Assembly (NCBI GenBank): GCA_021785115.1
Contig: JAJYGO010000097.1
Coordinates: 1 to 9,634, forward strand
DNA: 9,634 nucleotides
Origin: Chloroflexota bacterium
GTDB lineage: Bacteria > Chloroflexota > Limnocylindria > Limnocylindrales > CSP1-4
Direction of reading: 5' to 3'
A program made the translations under genes and the position numbers. This document shows, one piece after another, positions 1 to 7,523 of the stretch. Within the stretch, counting starts at the first letter, position 1; the number at the start of each line of letters is the position of its first letter. The notes beneath the pieces were generated by a model. The model ran no database searches. It worked only from the letters and a program-made list of their open reading frames with translations, and was not told the origin of the DNA.

Positions 1-32
1 CTGACGGCCCGGACGGCGGGGTCGCGGCCCAT
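1..32 (-). CDS. Start of an unidentified downstream gene (partial, runs off left edge)
   Basis: An ATG at 32-30 overlaps the TGA stop of the Mo-subunit gene (34-32) in a TGATG arrangement, which is typical of translational coupling. The ten complete codons read [10 protein letters not shown] and stay open to the window edge. The upstream sequence is G-rich but has no clear GGAGG. Nothing can be said about function from ten residues. The call rests only on the overlap geometry and on the tight gene packing of the whole leftward operon, so it may be wrong. Confidence 0.4.
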   Translation of the reverse strand, partial: MGRDPAVRAV

Positions 33-2356
33 CAGGCCCGGCCGGTGCCCCGGGCGAGCGGATCGGGCCGCCCGTCGAGCGCCTCCAGCACGCGCCACGG
101 CGTCAGCGGCAGCTCGCGGAGCGGGGCGCCGATCGCGGCCGCCACGGCGTTCGCGATGGCGGGAGCGGCGGTGATGATCGCGCTCTCCCCGAGGCCTTTC
201 GAACCGTAGGGTCCCGGCCCGTCGCCGCGCTCCAGCAGGTGGCTCTCGAGGGTCGCCGGCACGTCGCGCGTGGTGGGCAGGCGGTAGTCCAGCAGCGAGG
301 GGTTCAGGAGGCGCCCGTCCTCGTAGATGCACTCCTCGAACAGCGCGTGGCCCACGGCCATCGCGGCGCCACCCTCCTCCTGGCCGTGCGCCGTGAGCGG
401 GTTGATCACGGTCCCGGCGTCGCCCACGGAGACGAGCTTCGTGACCTCCACCTCTCCTGTCTCGGGATCCACCGCGACCTCCGCCGCGCCGACGGACCCC
501 TCCCAGTACCCGGCGCGCATCCCGAACGCGGTCGGGGCGTCCGGATCGTCCGGCACGAAGTGGCCGACTCCGATGATCTCGCCGCCGAAGCGCGAGCCCG
601 GGTCCTCGATGACCTCGCGGATGGACATCGGACGCGGAGCGCCCACGACGGTCCCGTCGCGCAGCGCGAGCCCCTCCGCCGCCACGCCGCAGCGGCCGGC
701 AACCGCCGCGCAGGCCTGCCGCACGGCGTCCTCGGCGGCGCGCTGGACGGCCATGCCCAGCTGGACCGTCGAACGGCTGGACGACGTGCGCTGGTCGAAG
801 GGCGTGGCGCCGGTGTCGGGGGTCGACACGCGGACCCGCCCGACGTCCGTGCCGAGCGTCTCGGCCGCGACCTGCGCGAGCATCGTCAGGGTCCCCTGGC
901 CGATCTCGACGCTGCTGGCGAGGACCGTCGCCGATCCGTCCGCGTGCAGCCGGACGATCGCGCTCGACGGCAGACGCCCGCTGGCGCTGTTCTTGGCGCC
1001 CACGGCGAAGCCGACCCCGCACAGCCTTCCGCGGGCGTCCCGCCGACCGGGCGTGGACCGCATCTCCCCGGCGGCCAGGCGAAGGGCGGCGGGCAGATCG
1101 CAGTCGAGCGGGCGGTCGCCGGCCGCGAAGTCGTCCCCGAGGGAGAGCAGGTTCCGGAGTCGGAACTCCACCGGGTCGAGCCCGAGCGCGGCCGCGATCT
1201 CGTCCGTGTGGCGCTCGCACGCGTGGATCGGCTGGCTCGCCCCGAAACCGCGGTACGCGCCCGCGGGGACCCGGTTGGTGTAGACCGCCCACGCATCCAC
1301 GCGGAGGTGCGGGACGCGGTAGGGGCCCGGACTGCGATAGCCCGCCTGCCGCACGACCCGCGGCCCCTGGTCGGCGTAGGCGCCGGTGTCGAACAGCAGG
1401 CGCACCTCGCGCGCGAGAATCCGCCCGTCGGCGGCGAGGGCCGTCCGGAAGGTCATGCGGGCCCCGTGCCGCGACGAGCTCCGGAACGACTCCTCCATCG
1501 AACACTCGAGCCGCACAGGAGCACGCACCGCGCGCGCGGCGAGGGCCGCCAGGGGGAGCACGTTCACGTACTCCTTGCTGCCGAACGAGCCGCCGACGAA
1601 GGGCACCCGGACGCGGATCGCAGACTCGGGCACGCCCAGCAGGCCGGAGAGCAGCCGTGCCATCAGGAACGGGTACTGGTTGGCGGCATGCACGGTCAGG
1701 CCCGGCCCGTCGGGCTCGACCACGACGACGTGGTTCTCCAGCGCGTAGTGCTGGATCGGCGGCACCCGGTAGATGTGCTCGAACACGTGCTCCGCGGAGG
1801 AGAACGCGCTCGGCGGATCACCGCGCAGGTCGTGGTACTGGCCCGCGATGTTGTGCGCGGGCTCCCATCCCTGCGCCCAGGCGCCGCCGAACTCGCCGCC
1901 CTCCGCCTGCCCGTGCAGCCGGGGCGCATCGTCCGCCATCGCGGCCTCGACGTCGGCGAGGACCGGCAGATCCTCGTACTCGGCGTCGACGAGGGCGGCC
2001 GCGCGCAGGGCCGCGTCGGCGGTGCGCGCCACGACGAGCGCGACGGGCTCCCCCTCGTAGCGCACGACGTCCTCGGCGAGGACCGGTGTGTCGCGCACGA
2101 CCGGGCCGAAGCGGTTCGCGGTGAACAGGCGCCGCGCGTCGACCGCCGTGAGGACGGCGGTCACGCCGGGCACGGCGCGCGCAGCGTCGAGCGAACACGA
2201 CACGATCCGTGCGTGCGGCACCGCGCTCCGCACGACGGCCGCGTGCTGCAGACCGGGGAGGTGCAGGTCGCCCACGTACGCGGCGCCGCCGGTGACCTTC
2301 GCGGCGCCGTCGCTGCGCGGCACCGGACGCCCGATCACGCGGAAGCGCTCAGCCAC
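32..2356 (-). CDS. Xanthine dehydrogenase/CoxL-family molybdopterin-binding (large) subunit
   Basis: This is the catalytic subunit of a heterotrimeric molybdenum hydroxylase, which uses water-derived oxygen to hydroxylate a C-H or aldehyde carbon at a Mo-cytosine-dinucleotide centre. The protein has 774 residues, normal for the family. It opens with the family's typical N-terminus ([17 protein letters not shown], residues 8-24). It then shows the glycine loop [10 protein letters not shown] (254-263), the active-site loop AYRGFG (367-372), the cofactor loop SSVEIGQGT (481-489), QRTSSSRST (522-530), DAGTVINP (646-653) and GSKGLGES (718-725), where E724 is the expected catalytic glutamate. The loop lacks the Cys of form-I CO dehydrogenase (AYRCSFR), so it is form-II-like and CO is unlikely to be the substrate. 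I chose the GTG at 2356 because a GGAG lies 8 nt upstream (2365-2368) and the N-terminal motif starts at once. A GTG at 2407 would add 17 residues but has no ribosome site. The gene overlaps the preceding Fe-S gene by 8 bp (GTGGCTGA). The true substrate is unknown. Confidence 0.95.
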   Translation of the reverse strand: MAERFRVIGRPVPRSDGAAKVTGGAAYVGDLHLPGLQHAAVVRSAVPHARIVSCSLDAARAVPGVTAVLTAVDARRLFTANRFGPVVRDTPVLAEDVVRYEGEPVALVVARTADAALRAAALVDAEYEDLPVLADVEAAMADDAPRLHGQAEGGEFGGAWAQGWEPAHNIAGQYHDLRGDPPSAFSSAEHVFEHIYRVPPIQHYALENHVVVVEPDGPGLTVHAANQYPFLMARLLSGLLGVPESAIRVRVPFVGGSFGSKEYVNVLPLAALAARAVRAPVRLECSMEESFRSSSRHGARMTFRTALAADGRILAREVRLLFDTGAYADQGPRVVRQAGYRSPGPYRVPHLRVDAWAVYTNRVPAGAYRGFGASQPIHACERHTDEIAAALGLDPVEFRLRNLLSLGDDFAAGDRPLDCDLPAALRLAAGEMRSTPGRRDARGRLCGVGFAVGAKNSASGRLPSSAIVRLHADGSATVLASSVEIGQGTLTMLAQVAAETLGTDVGRVRVSTPDTGATPFDQRTSSSRSTVQLGMAVQRAAEDAVRQACAAVAGRCGVAAEGLALRDGTVVGAPRPMSIREVIEDPGSRFGGEIIGVGHFVPDDPDAPTAFGMRAGYWEGSVGAAEVAVDPETGEVEVTKLVSVGDAGTVINPLTAHGQEEGGAAMAVGHALFEECIYEDGRLLNPSLLDYRLPTTRDVPATLESHLLERGDGPGPYGSKGLGESAIITAAPAIANAVAAAIGAPLRELPLTPWRVLEALDGRPDPLARGTGRA

Positions 2357-2969
2357 GGCCGCCGCTCCGGGGCCCGCCCTGCGCACCGTCCTCGGGCGGT
2401 GGAGCACCCCGTCCGGCCCAGCCCGTCCCGGCGCCGGCAGGATCGCGGTCGATCGGCGGGCCGGGCAGGTCGCCGGCGCCTGCGCCGCGGCCGAGCGTCG
2501 CCGCTCTCCGCACCGCCTCCACGATCCTGCGATACCCGGTGCAGCGGCACACGTTGCCCTCGAGCCAGGATCGGATCGTGTCCTCGTCGGGGTCCGCGTG
2601 GCGCTCGAGCAGCTCGGTGCACGCCATCAGGAGGCCGGGGGTGCAGAAGCCGCACTGGAGGGCGCCGCAATCGATGAACGCCTGCTGGAGCGGTGTGAGC
2701 GAGCCGTCCCGCGCCAGGCCTTCGATCGTCCTGACCTCGCGCCCGTCGGCCTCCACCGCCAGCACCGAGCACGCGCTGACGGCGAGGCCATCGAGCAGCA
2801 CCGTGCACGCTCCACAGACCTGGACGCCGCACGAGACCTTCGTGCCCGTCAGCCCCAGGCGGTCGCGCAGCAGCGACGCGAGCGTCTCTCCGGGCTCCAC
2901 GTCGAGCCCGTGGCGCACGCCGTTGATCGACGTCCGGATCGCGAGCACGCCGGCGTCCGGGTCAGGCAC
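2349..2969 (-). CDS. 2[2Fe-2S] iron-sulfur subunit of the molybdenum hydroxylase (CoxS/XdhC type)
   Basis: This small subunit passes electrons from the Mo centre to the FAD subunit. The N-terminal plant-ferredoxin-like domain has cluster ligands C47, C52, C55 and C67 (CGVQVCGAC followed by SAC). The C-terminal helical domain has C106 and C109 (QCGFCTPG) and C141 and C143 (GNVCRCTGY). All eight cysteines are present. The length is 206 residues against about 155-170 for the family. The excess is a Gly/Pro/Ala/Arg-rich tail after about residue 160, which looks disordered. The start is the GTG at 2969: GGAGG lies 5 nt upstream (2976-2980) and the gene overlaps the CoxG-like stop by 8 bp (GTGCCTGA). 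The reading frame stays open further upstream but encodes only Arg-rich non-family sequence there, so a longer start is unlikely. Confidence 0.95.
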   Translation of the reverse strand: MPDPDAGVLAIRTSINGVRHGLDVEPGETLASLLRDRLGLTGTKVSCGVQVCGACTVLLDGLAVSACSVLAVEADGREVRTIEGLARDGSLTPLQQAFIDCGALQCGFCTPGLLMACTELLERHADPDEDTIRSWLEGNVCRCTGYRRIVEAVRRAATLGRGAGAGDLPGPPIDRDPAGAGTGWAGRGAPPPEDGAQGGPRSGGRG

Positions 2970-3453
2970 CCGTCGCCTCCGGGTCAGTCCCGTCCCGGCC
3001 GTCGGGCCGCGAGAGCGCGCTCCGGAGCGCCTCCGCGAAGTGCGCGAGTTCGTCGCGTCCCTTGCGCTCGACGACGCCGTGGCCGAGCGTCGCAAGCCGC
3101 CCCTGCAGCGCGACGTCGACGTCGACGGTGACGCGCGTCCGGCCGCCCTCCGCCTCGCCAAGCGTCGCGTCGAGGATCCCCTGCACCCGGCTCGCGACCC
3201 GGGCGTCCCGGCCGGTGGCAGCGACCGAGAACGCGCGCGGAGGGCGCACGTCCCGGACCTCGATCGCGAGCGGGAACGCGACCCGGAACGGACCCAGCGA
3301 CTGGGTCACCGTGGCCGCGTACGAGCGGAAGGGTTCGATCGTGCGCACGTCCGAGCAGCCATGGATGCAGCCGGCGACCAGCTCCACGTCCCACAGGCGG
3401 TCCCAGACCGCATCGACGCTCCCGTCCACCTCGAACTCGTGCCGCAGCCTCAC
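2962..3453 (-). CDS. CoxG-like SRPBCC-domain protein (carbon monoxide dehydrogenase subunit G family)
   Basis: The gene encodes a 163-residue START/SRPBCC-fold protein. CoxG homologues accompany molybdenum hydroxylases, and in CO dehydrogenase CoxG recruits the enzyme to the membrane and helps couple it to quinone. Family features visible are the N-terminal strand plus VDAVWDRLWD helix (about residues 12-21), AGCIHGCSDV (about 26-35, matching the CIPGC motif of CoxG), SLGPFRVAF, VRPPRAFSV, and the long C-terminal helix preceded by GRLATLGHGVVERKGRDELAHFAEAL. No transmembrane tail is visible. The C-terminus is a short polar, Asp/Gly-rich stretch, so any membrane contact would have to be peripheral. 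The GTG start at 3453 overlaps the FAD-subunit stop as GTGA, with GGAGG 7 nt upstream (3461-3465). It sits between the FAD and Fe-S genes, unlike the usual coxMSL order with coxG elsewhere. Family assignment is firm; the role is inferred. Confidence 0.9.
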   Translation of the reverse strand: MRLRHEFEVDGSVDAVWDRLWDVELVAGCIHGCSDVRTIEPFRSYAATVTQSLGPFRVAFPLAIEVRDVRPPRAFSVAATGRDARVASRVQGILDATLGEAEGGRTRVTVDVDVALQGRLATLGHGVVERKGRDELAHFAEALRSALSRPDGRDGTDPEATGA

Positions 3454-4355
3454 GCTCGCGCCTCCGCTCGATCCCGGCCGTCGATCGCGCCCAGCGCCTC
3501 CTCGACGGCCCGGCGGACCAGGACGGCGGCAAGGCGCCGCTTGTACGCCTCGGGACCGTAGATGTCGTCCACGGCATCGACCGCGTCCGCGGCGGCGAGC
3601 CCGCATGCGTGGGCCACCTCCCCCACGCGGCGGGTGGCTGCGTCCGCGGCGACCGCGGCCAGCCACGGCTCCGCGGCGAGGATGCGGGTCGGGCGCGGGC
3701 CGGCGCACCCGACGACGACCCGGGCGGCGATCGAACCCGGCGAGTCGCCCGACGGGGCGAGCGCGACGGCGGCGCTCACGGCCGGCCGCTCGAGCGTCCG
3801 GATGCGCCGGTACGCGAGGGCCTGGCTGCCCAGGGGGACGCGCACGGCGACGAGGACCTCGCCCGGACGCAGGTCGACATCGAACGGACCGAGCAGCCAG
3901 TCCTCGAGGAGGACGCGCCGAGTGCCGCCGGGACCGCGCACGAGCAGCCCCGCGCCCAGGGCGACGAGCACGGGAGCGACGTCCCCATGCGGCTCCCCGA
4001 AGCACAGGTTGCCGCCGACGGAGCCCACGTTGCGCACGCGCCGGTTGGCAATCACCCCCTCCACGGCCGCCAGCGCGGGGCAGCGTTCGCGCACCGTCGG
4101 CGACTCGGCGATCGACGTGTGCGTGGCCAGCGCGCCGATCTCCAGCTCGCCGTCCTCGTCCACGACGCGGATCGCGGACAGGCCGGGGATGCGCTTGAGG
4201 TCGACGAGGTGCCCGACCTCGAGGAGCCCCTCGCGCAGGACCAGCAGCAGCTCGGTCCCACCGGCGTACGCGCGCCCCGCCTCGCCATGCGCCTCCAGCA
4301 GGTCGACCGCCTCGTCGAGCGTCGCGGGACGATGCAGGGTGAACCGGGGGATCAT
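3450..4355 (-). CDS. FAD-binding subunit of the molybdenum hydroxylase (CoxM type)
   Basis: This medium subunit takes electrons from the Fe-S subunit onto FAD and passes them to an acceptor. It has 301 residues, normal for CoxM-type flavoproteins. The FAD-binding PCMH domain shows YAGGTELLLVLR (residues 30-41; family consensus AGGTDLL) and NVGSVGGNLCFGEPHGD (109-125; family consensus TIGGNL...pasD), which contact the FAD pyrophosphate. The C-terminal CO-dehydrogenase flavoprotein domain ends with YGPEAYKRRLAAVLVRRAVEEA (about 266-287), a strongly conserved family ending. The ATG at 4355 gives the standard N-terminus (IPRFTLHRPATLDEAV), although its ribosome site is weak. The gene follows the VOC gene after an 81-bp gap and overlaps the CoxG-like gene by 4 bp. 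With the Fe-S and Mo subunits it makes a complete alpha-beta-gamma set. Confidence 0.95.
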   Translation of the reverse strand: MIPRFTLHRPATLDEAVDLLEAHGEAGRAYAGGTELLLVLREGLLEVGHLVDLKRIPGLSAIRVVDEDGELEIGALATHTSIAESPTVRERCPALAAVEGVIANRRVRNVGSVGGNLCFGEPHGDVAPVLVALGAGLLVRGPGGTRRVLLEDWLLGPFDVDLRPGEVLVAVRVPLGSQALAYRRIRTLERPAVSAAVALAPSGDSPGSIAARVVVGCAGPRPTRILAAEPWLAAVAADAATRRVGEVAHACGLAAADAVDAVDDIYGPEAYKRRLAAVLVRRAVEEALGAIDGRDRAEARA

Positions 4356-4436
4356 GCCTGCGCACCGCGGCCGCCGCGAACGGCCGGCCGCGCCGACCGC
4401 GCGCCCCGCCTTCCGGCGTCCCGCCGCGGCCGGCGA

Positions 4437-4868
4437 TCAGCCCGGGCGTCCATCACGGTCCGCGCCGTCCCCGCCGAACCCGGTCGAGTCGTGGCACTCG
4501 ATGCGGTATCCATCGGGGTCGCGGAAGTAGATCGAGAGCCCGTACGGCGTATGGCGCGGCGCCTCGTATTCGATCCCCGAGGCCTCGAGCAGGCGCCGGA
4601 CACCGTCGATTCCGCCCGGGCACCGGAGCGCGATGTGGTCGAACGACGCGGACTCCGCGCCGGTGCCCGTGGTGAGCCCGACACCCTGCGCCATCGAGAC
4701 ATACGGCCGCCCGCCGGCCAGGGCGCCGTGCTCCCGGACGGACAGGCCCAGGAGCTGCTCGTAGAACGCGACCGAGCGCTCGAGGTCACGGACGTGGAGC
4801 AGCAGGTGTGAGAGTCGCCAGATCCCGCTGCGGGGGGCGATCGGGAGCCCGTCACGGACCTCGCTCAT
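4437..4868 (-). CDS. VOC-superfamily (glyoxalase/extradiol dioxygenase fold) metalloenzyme
   Basis: The product is a 143-residue single vicinal-oxygen-chelate protein. The fold signature begins HLLLHVRDLERSVAFYEQLLGL (residues 21-42 within a longer beta-alpha-beta module). The second half has FDHIALRC (77-83) and YFRDPDGYRIECHD (114-127). By family alignment H21, H78 and E124 are three metal ligands of the kind found in glyoxalase I, dioxygenases, isomerases and lyases, so this is probably an active metalloenzyme rather than an antibiotic-binding protein. Extradiol ring-cleaving dioxygenase, epimerase/isomerase and C-C lyase are all possible; a protein this short is below the size of two-domain catechol dioxygenases. 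Its ATG overlaps the tautomerase stop as ATGA, which implies coupled translation and a role in the same pathway. The C-terminal 15 residues are Gly/Asp-rich and probably disordered. Confidence 0.88.
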   Translation of the reverse strand: MSEVRDGLPIAPRSGIWRLSHLLLHVRDLERSVAFYEQLLGLSVREHGALAGGRPYVSMAQGVGLTTGTGAESASFDHIALRCPGGIDGVRRLLEASGIEYEAPRHTPYGLSIYFRDPDGYRIECHDSTGFGGDGADRDGRPG

Positions 4869-5116
4869 CGCGCCGCCCCCGGCGCCTGCTCCGCGGTGTC
4901 GTCGGCGCCGGCGCCCGTGGCGGACGTGGCTCCCGCGTCGCTGGAGAGGACGCCGGCCCGCCCCCAGGCGTCCTTCGGTACCTCGTGGATGATCACGTGC
5001 AGGTGGTCCGGGTTCGAGCCGAAGTGCTCGACCATCGCGCTCGTGATCGCCGCCACGAGGCGACGCTTCTGCTCGACGCTCCGCCCGGCCCAGGCCTCGA
5101 CGGTCACGACCGCCAT
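4865..5116 (-). CDS. 4-oxalocrotonate tautomerase-family protein with Ala replacing the catalytic Pro1
   Basis: The product is an 83-residue member of the tautomerase superfamily. The core reads VVTVEAWAGRSVEQKRRLV, followed by a helix and a strand containing LHVIIHEVPKDAWG, then a Ser/Ala/Gly-rich tail of about 25 residues that goes beyond the usual 60-residue 4-OT core. Family members use the N-terminal proline, freed by removal of Met, as a general base or nucleophile. Here the codon after ATG is GCG (Ala), not CCG. In 4-OT numbering Arg11 is kept, position 39 is His rather than Arg, and position 50 is Trp rather than Phe. The start is well supported: GGAGG lies 7 nt upstream (5124-5128), and no in-frame start codon lies nearby upstream that would yield Met-Pro. 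The gene overlaps the OCD gene by 13 bp and the VOC gene by 4 bp. Family is certain; activity is uncertain. Confidence 0.9.
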   Translation of the reverse strand: MAVVTVEAWAGRSVEQKRRLVAAITSAMVEHFGSNPDHLHVIIHEVPKDAWGRAGVLSSDAGATSATGAGADDTAEQAPGAAR

Positions 5117-6186
5117 CGGTTCGCCTCCTCTCCGGATGCCGGGACCGCGCCGCCGAGCTCCGTCGGAAGGACCGGACCCAGCGCCACCGGGAGGCCCAGG
5201 CCCGACTCGATCGCGCGGCGGTACGCGAGGTGAGCGAGCGCGATGTCCTGGCTCACGAGCCCCTCCGTGACGAGCAGGACACGCTGCCCGGGATCGGTCC
5301 GGCCGGCGTGCCGGCCCATCACGATCTCTGCGACCGTGGCGTCCACCCAGTCCGGCGCCGCCTCGCCGAACAGTTCGATGAGCTCGCGGCGGAGTTGATC
5401 GCGGCTGTCCACCACGAAGAGGTCGCTGCGTTCGGCCAGCTCCGCGCCGGGCTCCGCCGTGCCCACGCAGGCCACCACCGTACCGGGTCCGATCCAGCCC
5501 TCCTCCAGGACCGGCTCGGCGGCGCTCGTGGCCGTGAGCACCAGGTCGGCGCCGTCCGCGGCCTCCCGCGTGGAGCGCACGGCCACGGCCGGGATCCCGT
5601 ACGTGGCCCGGATCTCGGCGGCGAACGTCTCGCGAGCCGCCGTCCGCCGGGCGAAGACCCGGATCTCGTCGAGCGCGAACTGGCTGGCGAAGTAGCGCAC
5701 GCCGGTGCGGGCGAGCCGGCCCGCACCGACGACGGCCAGCCGCGATGCGCCCGGGACGGCGAGGTGGCGCGCCGCGAGTGCGATCGAGGCGACCGTGCGT
5801 TGCACGTAGTTCCAGCTCTCGTCGACGAGGGCGAGCGGCCGAGCGGTTGCGGGATCGATCAGCACGATGAGCCGGGTGCAGATCGGGGACGACTCGTCCG
5901 CCGGATGCGAGACGAGGCGGATCCCCGCCACCGGGATCGCCTCCAGCACGCAGGCCTTGACGTGGTAGTCGTTGCCCCACCGGTCCGGCGCGATGTTGAG
6001 GCTCCGCGGTGTCGGCCACTGGACGCTTCCCTCGGCGTCCCACCGGAGCGCGCGTTCGATCTCCTCCACCACGTCGGCGGGGGAGAGGAGTCGTTCGCAC
6101 TCGGCGGCGCCGATCAGGATCGGGATGCGCACGGTCCCGCCTGCGGGCCTGGCCCGGCGGGCGTCGAGCTGGCGATCCCCGGTCAT
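5104..6186 (-). CDS. Ornithine cyclodeaminase/mu-crystallin family NAD(P)-dependent oxidoreductase
   Basis: The product has 360 residues, slightly longer than the family's 310-340. Members act as cyclodeaminases, alanine or amino-acid dehydrogenases, ketimine reductases or related imine-forming enzymes. Visible features are YHVKACVL (about residues 74-81, with K77 at the usual substrate-binding Lys), the QRTVASIALAARHLA helix (129-143), the Rossmann turn AVVGAGRLART (151-161), ADLVLTATSAAEPVL (213-227), and the C-terminal TEGLVSQDIALAHLAYRRA segment (307-325) with the conserved Asp at 314. The ATG at 6186 has GGAGG 6 nt upstream (6193-6197). An ATG at 6228 would add 14 residues without a good ribosome site, and a GTG at 6132 would give a family-length protein but has a weaker site. 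It shares an operon with the decarboxylase and tautomerase, so it probably reduces or deaminates a pathway intermediate. It is not necessarily a true ornithine cyclodeaminase. Confidence 0.9.
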   Translation of the reverse strand: MTGDRQLDARRARPAGGTVRIPILIGAAECERLLSPADVVEEIERALRWDAEGSVQWPTPRSLNIAPDRWGNDYHVKACVLEAIPVAGIRLVSHPADESSPICTRLIVLIDPATARPLALVDESWNYVQRTVASIALAARHLAVPGASRLAVVGAGRLARTGVRYFASQFALDEIRVFARRTAARETFAAEIRATYGIPAVAVRSTREAADGADLVLTATSAAEPVLEEGWIGPGTVVACVGTAEPGAELAERSDLFVVDSRDQLRRELIELFGEAAPDWVDATVAEIVMGRHAGRTDPGQRVLLVTEGLVSQDIALAHLAYRRAIESGLGLPVALGPVLPTELGGAVPASGEEANRWRS

Positions 6187-6256
6187 CTCCGTCCTCCAGT
6201 GCTCCACCCGCGCCGTCCCGTCCGGCATCCGCCCGACGGGCCGGCGTGCGTCCTTG

Positions 6257-6760
6257 TCATCCCCGCGTGATCCGCCCGCCGAGCACCACGGAGACCGGGT
6301 GCAGCGACGCGTCCATCGAACGCCGCGCCTCGAGCAGGGTGGGAGGGACGTCGGCCGGGTCGTGGACCACGCGCGATGGGATCCGCATCGCGTGGAGCAG
6401 GTCGGGCAGGGCGGCGCCGGTATGGACCGCGTACCACTCCTGCTCGCCGAGCTCGCCGCGGTACGTGGACAGCAGCAGGGTCGGGATGCCGAACGTTGCG
6501 TGGCAGCGGAGCAGGGCGTACGTCGCGACGAGGATGCCGGACGTCTCGATCACCATGAACGGCGTGCGCCCGCCCATCCAGGCGCCGGCGCAGATCGCCG
6601 CCCCCTCGCCCTCGTTCGAGGCCGAGACGGTGGCGAACGCGGGGTCCCGTGCCAGGGCCGACTGCAGCGTGTGGACCTGCGTCGCGGGGAGTGTCACCGC
6701 GAAGTCGAATCCGGCGTCTCGCAGCGCCGAGACGATCGCGGCGGCGTGGTCCTCTCGCAT
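6257..6760 (-). CDS. TPP-dependent decarboxylase, PYR-domain (alpha) subunit, sulfopyruvate/phosphonopyruvate decarboxylase-like
   Basis: The product is a 167-residue stand-alone thiamine-diphosphate PYR domain, matching ComD-type alpha subunits. It starts with a helix and the FAVTLPATQV strand-loop (20-29). The glutamate-bearing motif ASNEGEGAAICAGAWMGG follows at about 47-64, and E50 is the probable residue that activates the TPP aminopyrimidine. Next come PFMVIETSGI (67-76), GIPTLLLSTYRGELGEQEW (91-109) and a C-terminal VVLGGRI strand. Such subunits pair with a separate PP-domain subunit, which is the gene 6 bp upstream. The 2-oxo acid substrate is unknown: ComDE decarboxylates sulfopyruvate and related enzymes act on phosphonopyruvate, but no sulfonate or phosphonate genes lie here. 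A 70-bp gap follows before the OCD-family gene. Confidence 0.9.
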   Translation of the reverse strand: MREDHAAAIVSALRDAGFDFAVTLPATQVHTLQSALARDPAFATVSASNEGEGAAICAGAWMGGRTPFMVIETSGILVATYALLRCHATFGIPTLLLSTYRGELGEQEWYAVHTGAALPDLLHAMRIPSRVVHDPADVPPTLLEARRSMDASLHPVSVVLGGRITRG

Positions 6761-6766
6761 CTCGAC

Positions 6767-7489
6767 TCAGGCGCTCCGCCCGACAACCGACGGCCGGAGG
6801 ATCGTGATCGCCTCGGTCGCCTCGATGTGCCGCACGAACCGGTACTTGTTCTCGCGGCCATCCATCAGCTTCGGGGCGACCGGCGGCGTCTCTGGGCTCA
6901 CCTTGACCACGAGGACGCCCGCGCCCGCGCGTCCGCCATCGGCGAACAGGTCGGCCAGCGCCGCGCGCGTCCCTTCGAGCGTGTCCGCCGTGCGGACCGA
7001 CCCGATCCCGGCCGCACGTGCCACGGCCGCCAGGTCGGTGCGGCCCGCCGTAGCCGTGGGGAGGCCGCCCGTGGAGGCATAGGACTCGTTGTCGAAGATG
7101 ATCGAGACGAGGTTCGGAGCCGGGTGGTTGGCGATCGTCGCGAGCGCGCCCAGGTTGAGCAGGATGCTGCCGTCGCCGTCGAGCGCCACGACCCGGCGGT
7201 GCGGCAGGGCGAGCGCGAGCCCCAGTGCCACGGGCGTCACGAGCCCCATCCCCATCGTGTACAGGTTCCCGTCACCCGGGTGCGCCATGTGCCATTCGAA
7301 CGCGGTTCGGGCCACGTTCGTCACGACGAGCTCGTCCGAGAACAGCGGCGCGATCGCCTGCAGACACGCGTCGCGGCGGGGGAAGGCCGTGCGAGAAGTC
7401 GGCCCGCTCGAACTCGGCGCCGCGGCGTCGGGGAGTGCAGCGTGCGACGGATCCGGCGCGGGCGGCGGTTCGGGTGCGGGACGGGACAT
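6767..7489 (-). CDS. TPP-dependent decarboxylase, PP-domain (beta) subunit, sulfopyruvate/phosphonopyruvate decarboxylase-like
   Basis: The product has 240 residues, and it is the first gene of the leftward operon. The pyrophosphate-binding domain contains YTMGMGLVTPVALGLALALP (77-96), the Mg-TPP motif starting GDGSILLNLGALATIA (105-120), and its closing FDNESYASTGGLP (132-144), with D107 and N134 as expected Mg ligands. The partner PYR domain is encoded immediately downstream (6-bp gap), so the active alpha-beta heteromer is made from one transcript. The order is PP first, then PYR, the reverse of the usual comD-comE naming order. The first 35 or so residues are Pro/Ala/Ser-rich and look disordered. 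No internal start fits better, and the ATG at 7489 has GGAGG 5 nt upstream (7495-7499), so I keep this extension. The C-terminus (KYRFVRHIE and onward) is typical of this subfamily. Confidence 0.9.
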   Translation of the reverse strand: MSRPAPEPPPAPDPSHAALPDAAAPSSSGPTSRTAFPRRDACLQAIAPLFSDELVVTNVARTAFEWHMAHPGDGNLYTMGMGLVTPVALGLALALPHRRVVALDGDGSILLNLGALATIANHPAPNLVSIIFDNESYASTGGLPTATAGRTDLAAVARAAGIGSVRTADTLEGTRAALADLFADGGRAGAGVLVVKVSPETPPVAPKLMDGRENKYRFVRHIEATEAITILRPSVVGRSA

Positions 7490-7523
7490 CCCAGCCTCCG
7501 GTCACGTGCAGCCCGGTTGCAGG

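Noticed and set aside
239..2677. Long plus-strand open frame of 812 codons across the Mo-subunit gene
   Set aside because: It is antisense to a gene with clear family motifs, has an Arg/His/Gly-rich composition with no recognisable domain, and is expected from GC-rich codon bias.
2962..4365. A 467-codon minus-strand frame that would fuse an Arg-rich segment to the CoxG-like protein
   Set aside because: The N-terminal two thirds is an out-of-frame reading of the FAD-subunit gene. The GTG at 3453 with GGAGG and the GTGA overlap gives the normal family length.
4356..4436. Possible terminator or promoter in the 81-bp gap between the VOC and FAD-subunit genes
   Set aside because: The gap is full of GC palindromes (GCGGCCGC and GGCCGGCC types), but I see no U-run, no -35/-10 pair and no distinct hairpin, so read-through is more likely.
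6217..6240. CCCGTC/GACGGG inverted repeat with a 12-nt loop before the OCD-family gene, a possible attenuator
   Set aside because: It has only six base pairs, a long loop and no following T-run. Such repeats are frequent by chance at this GC content.
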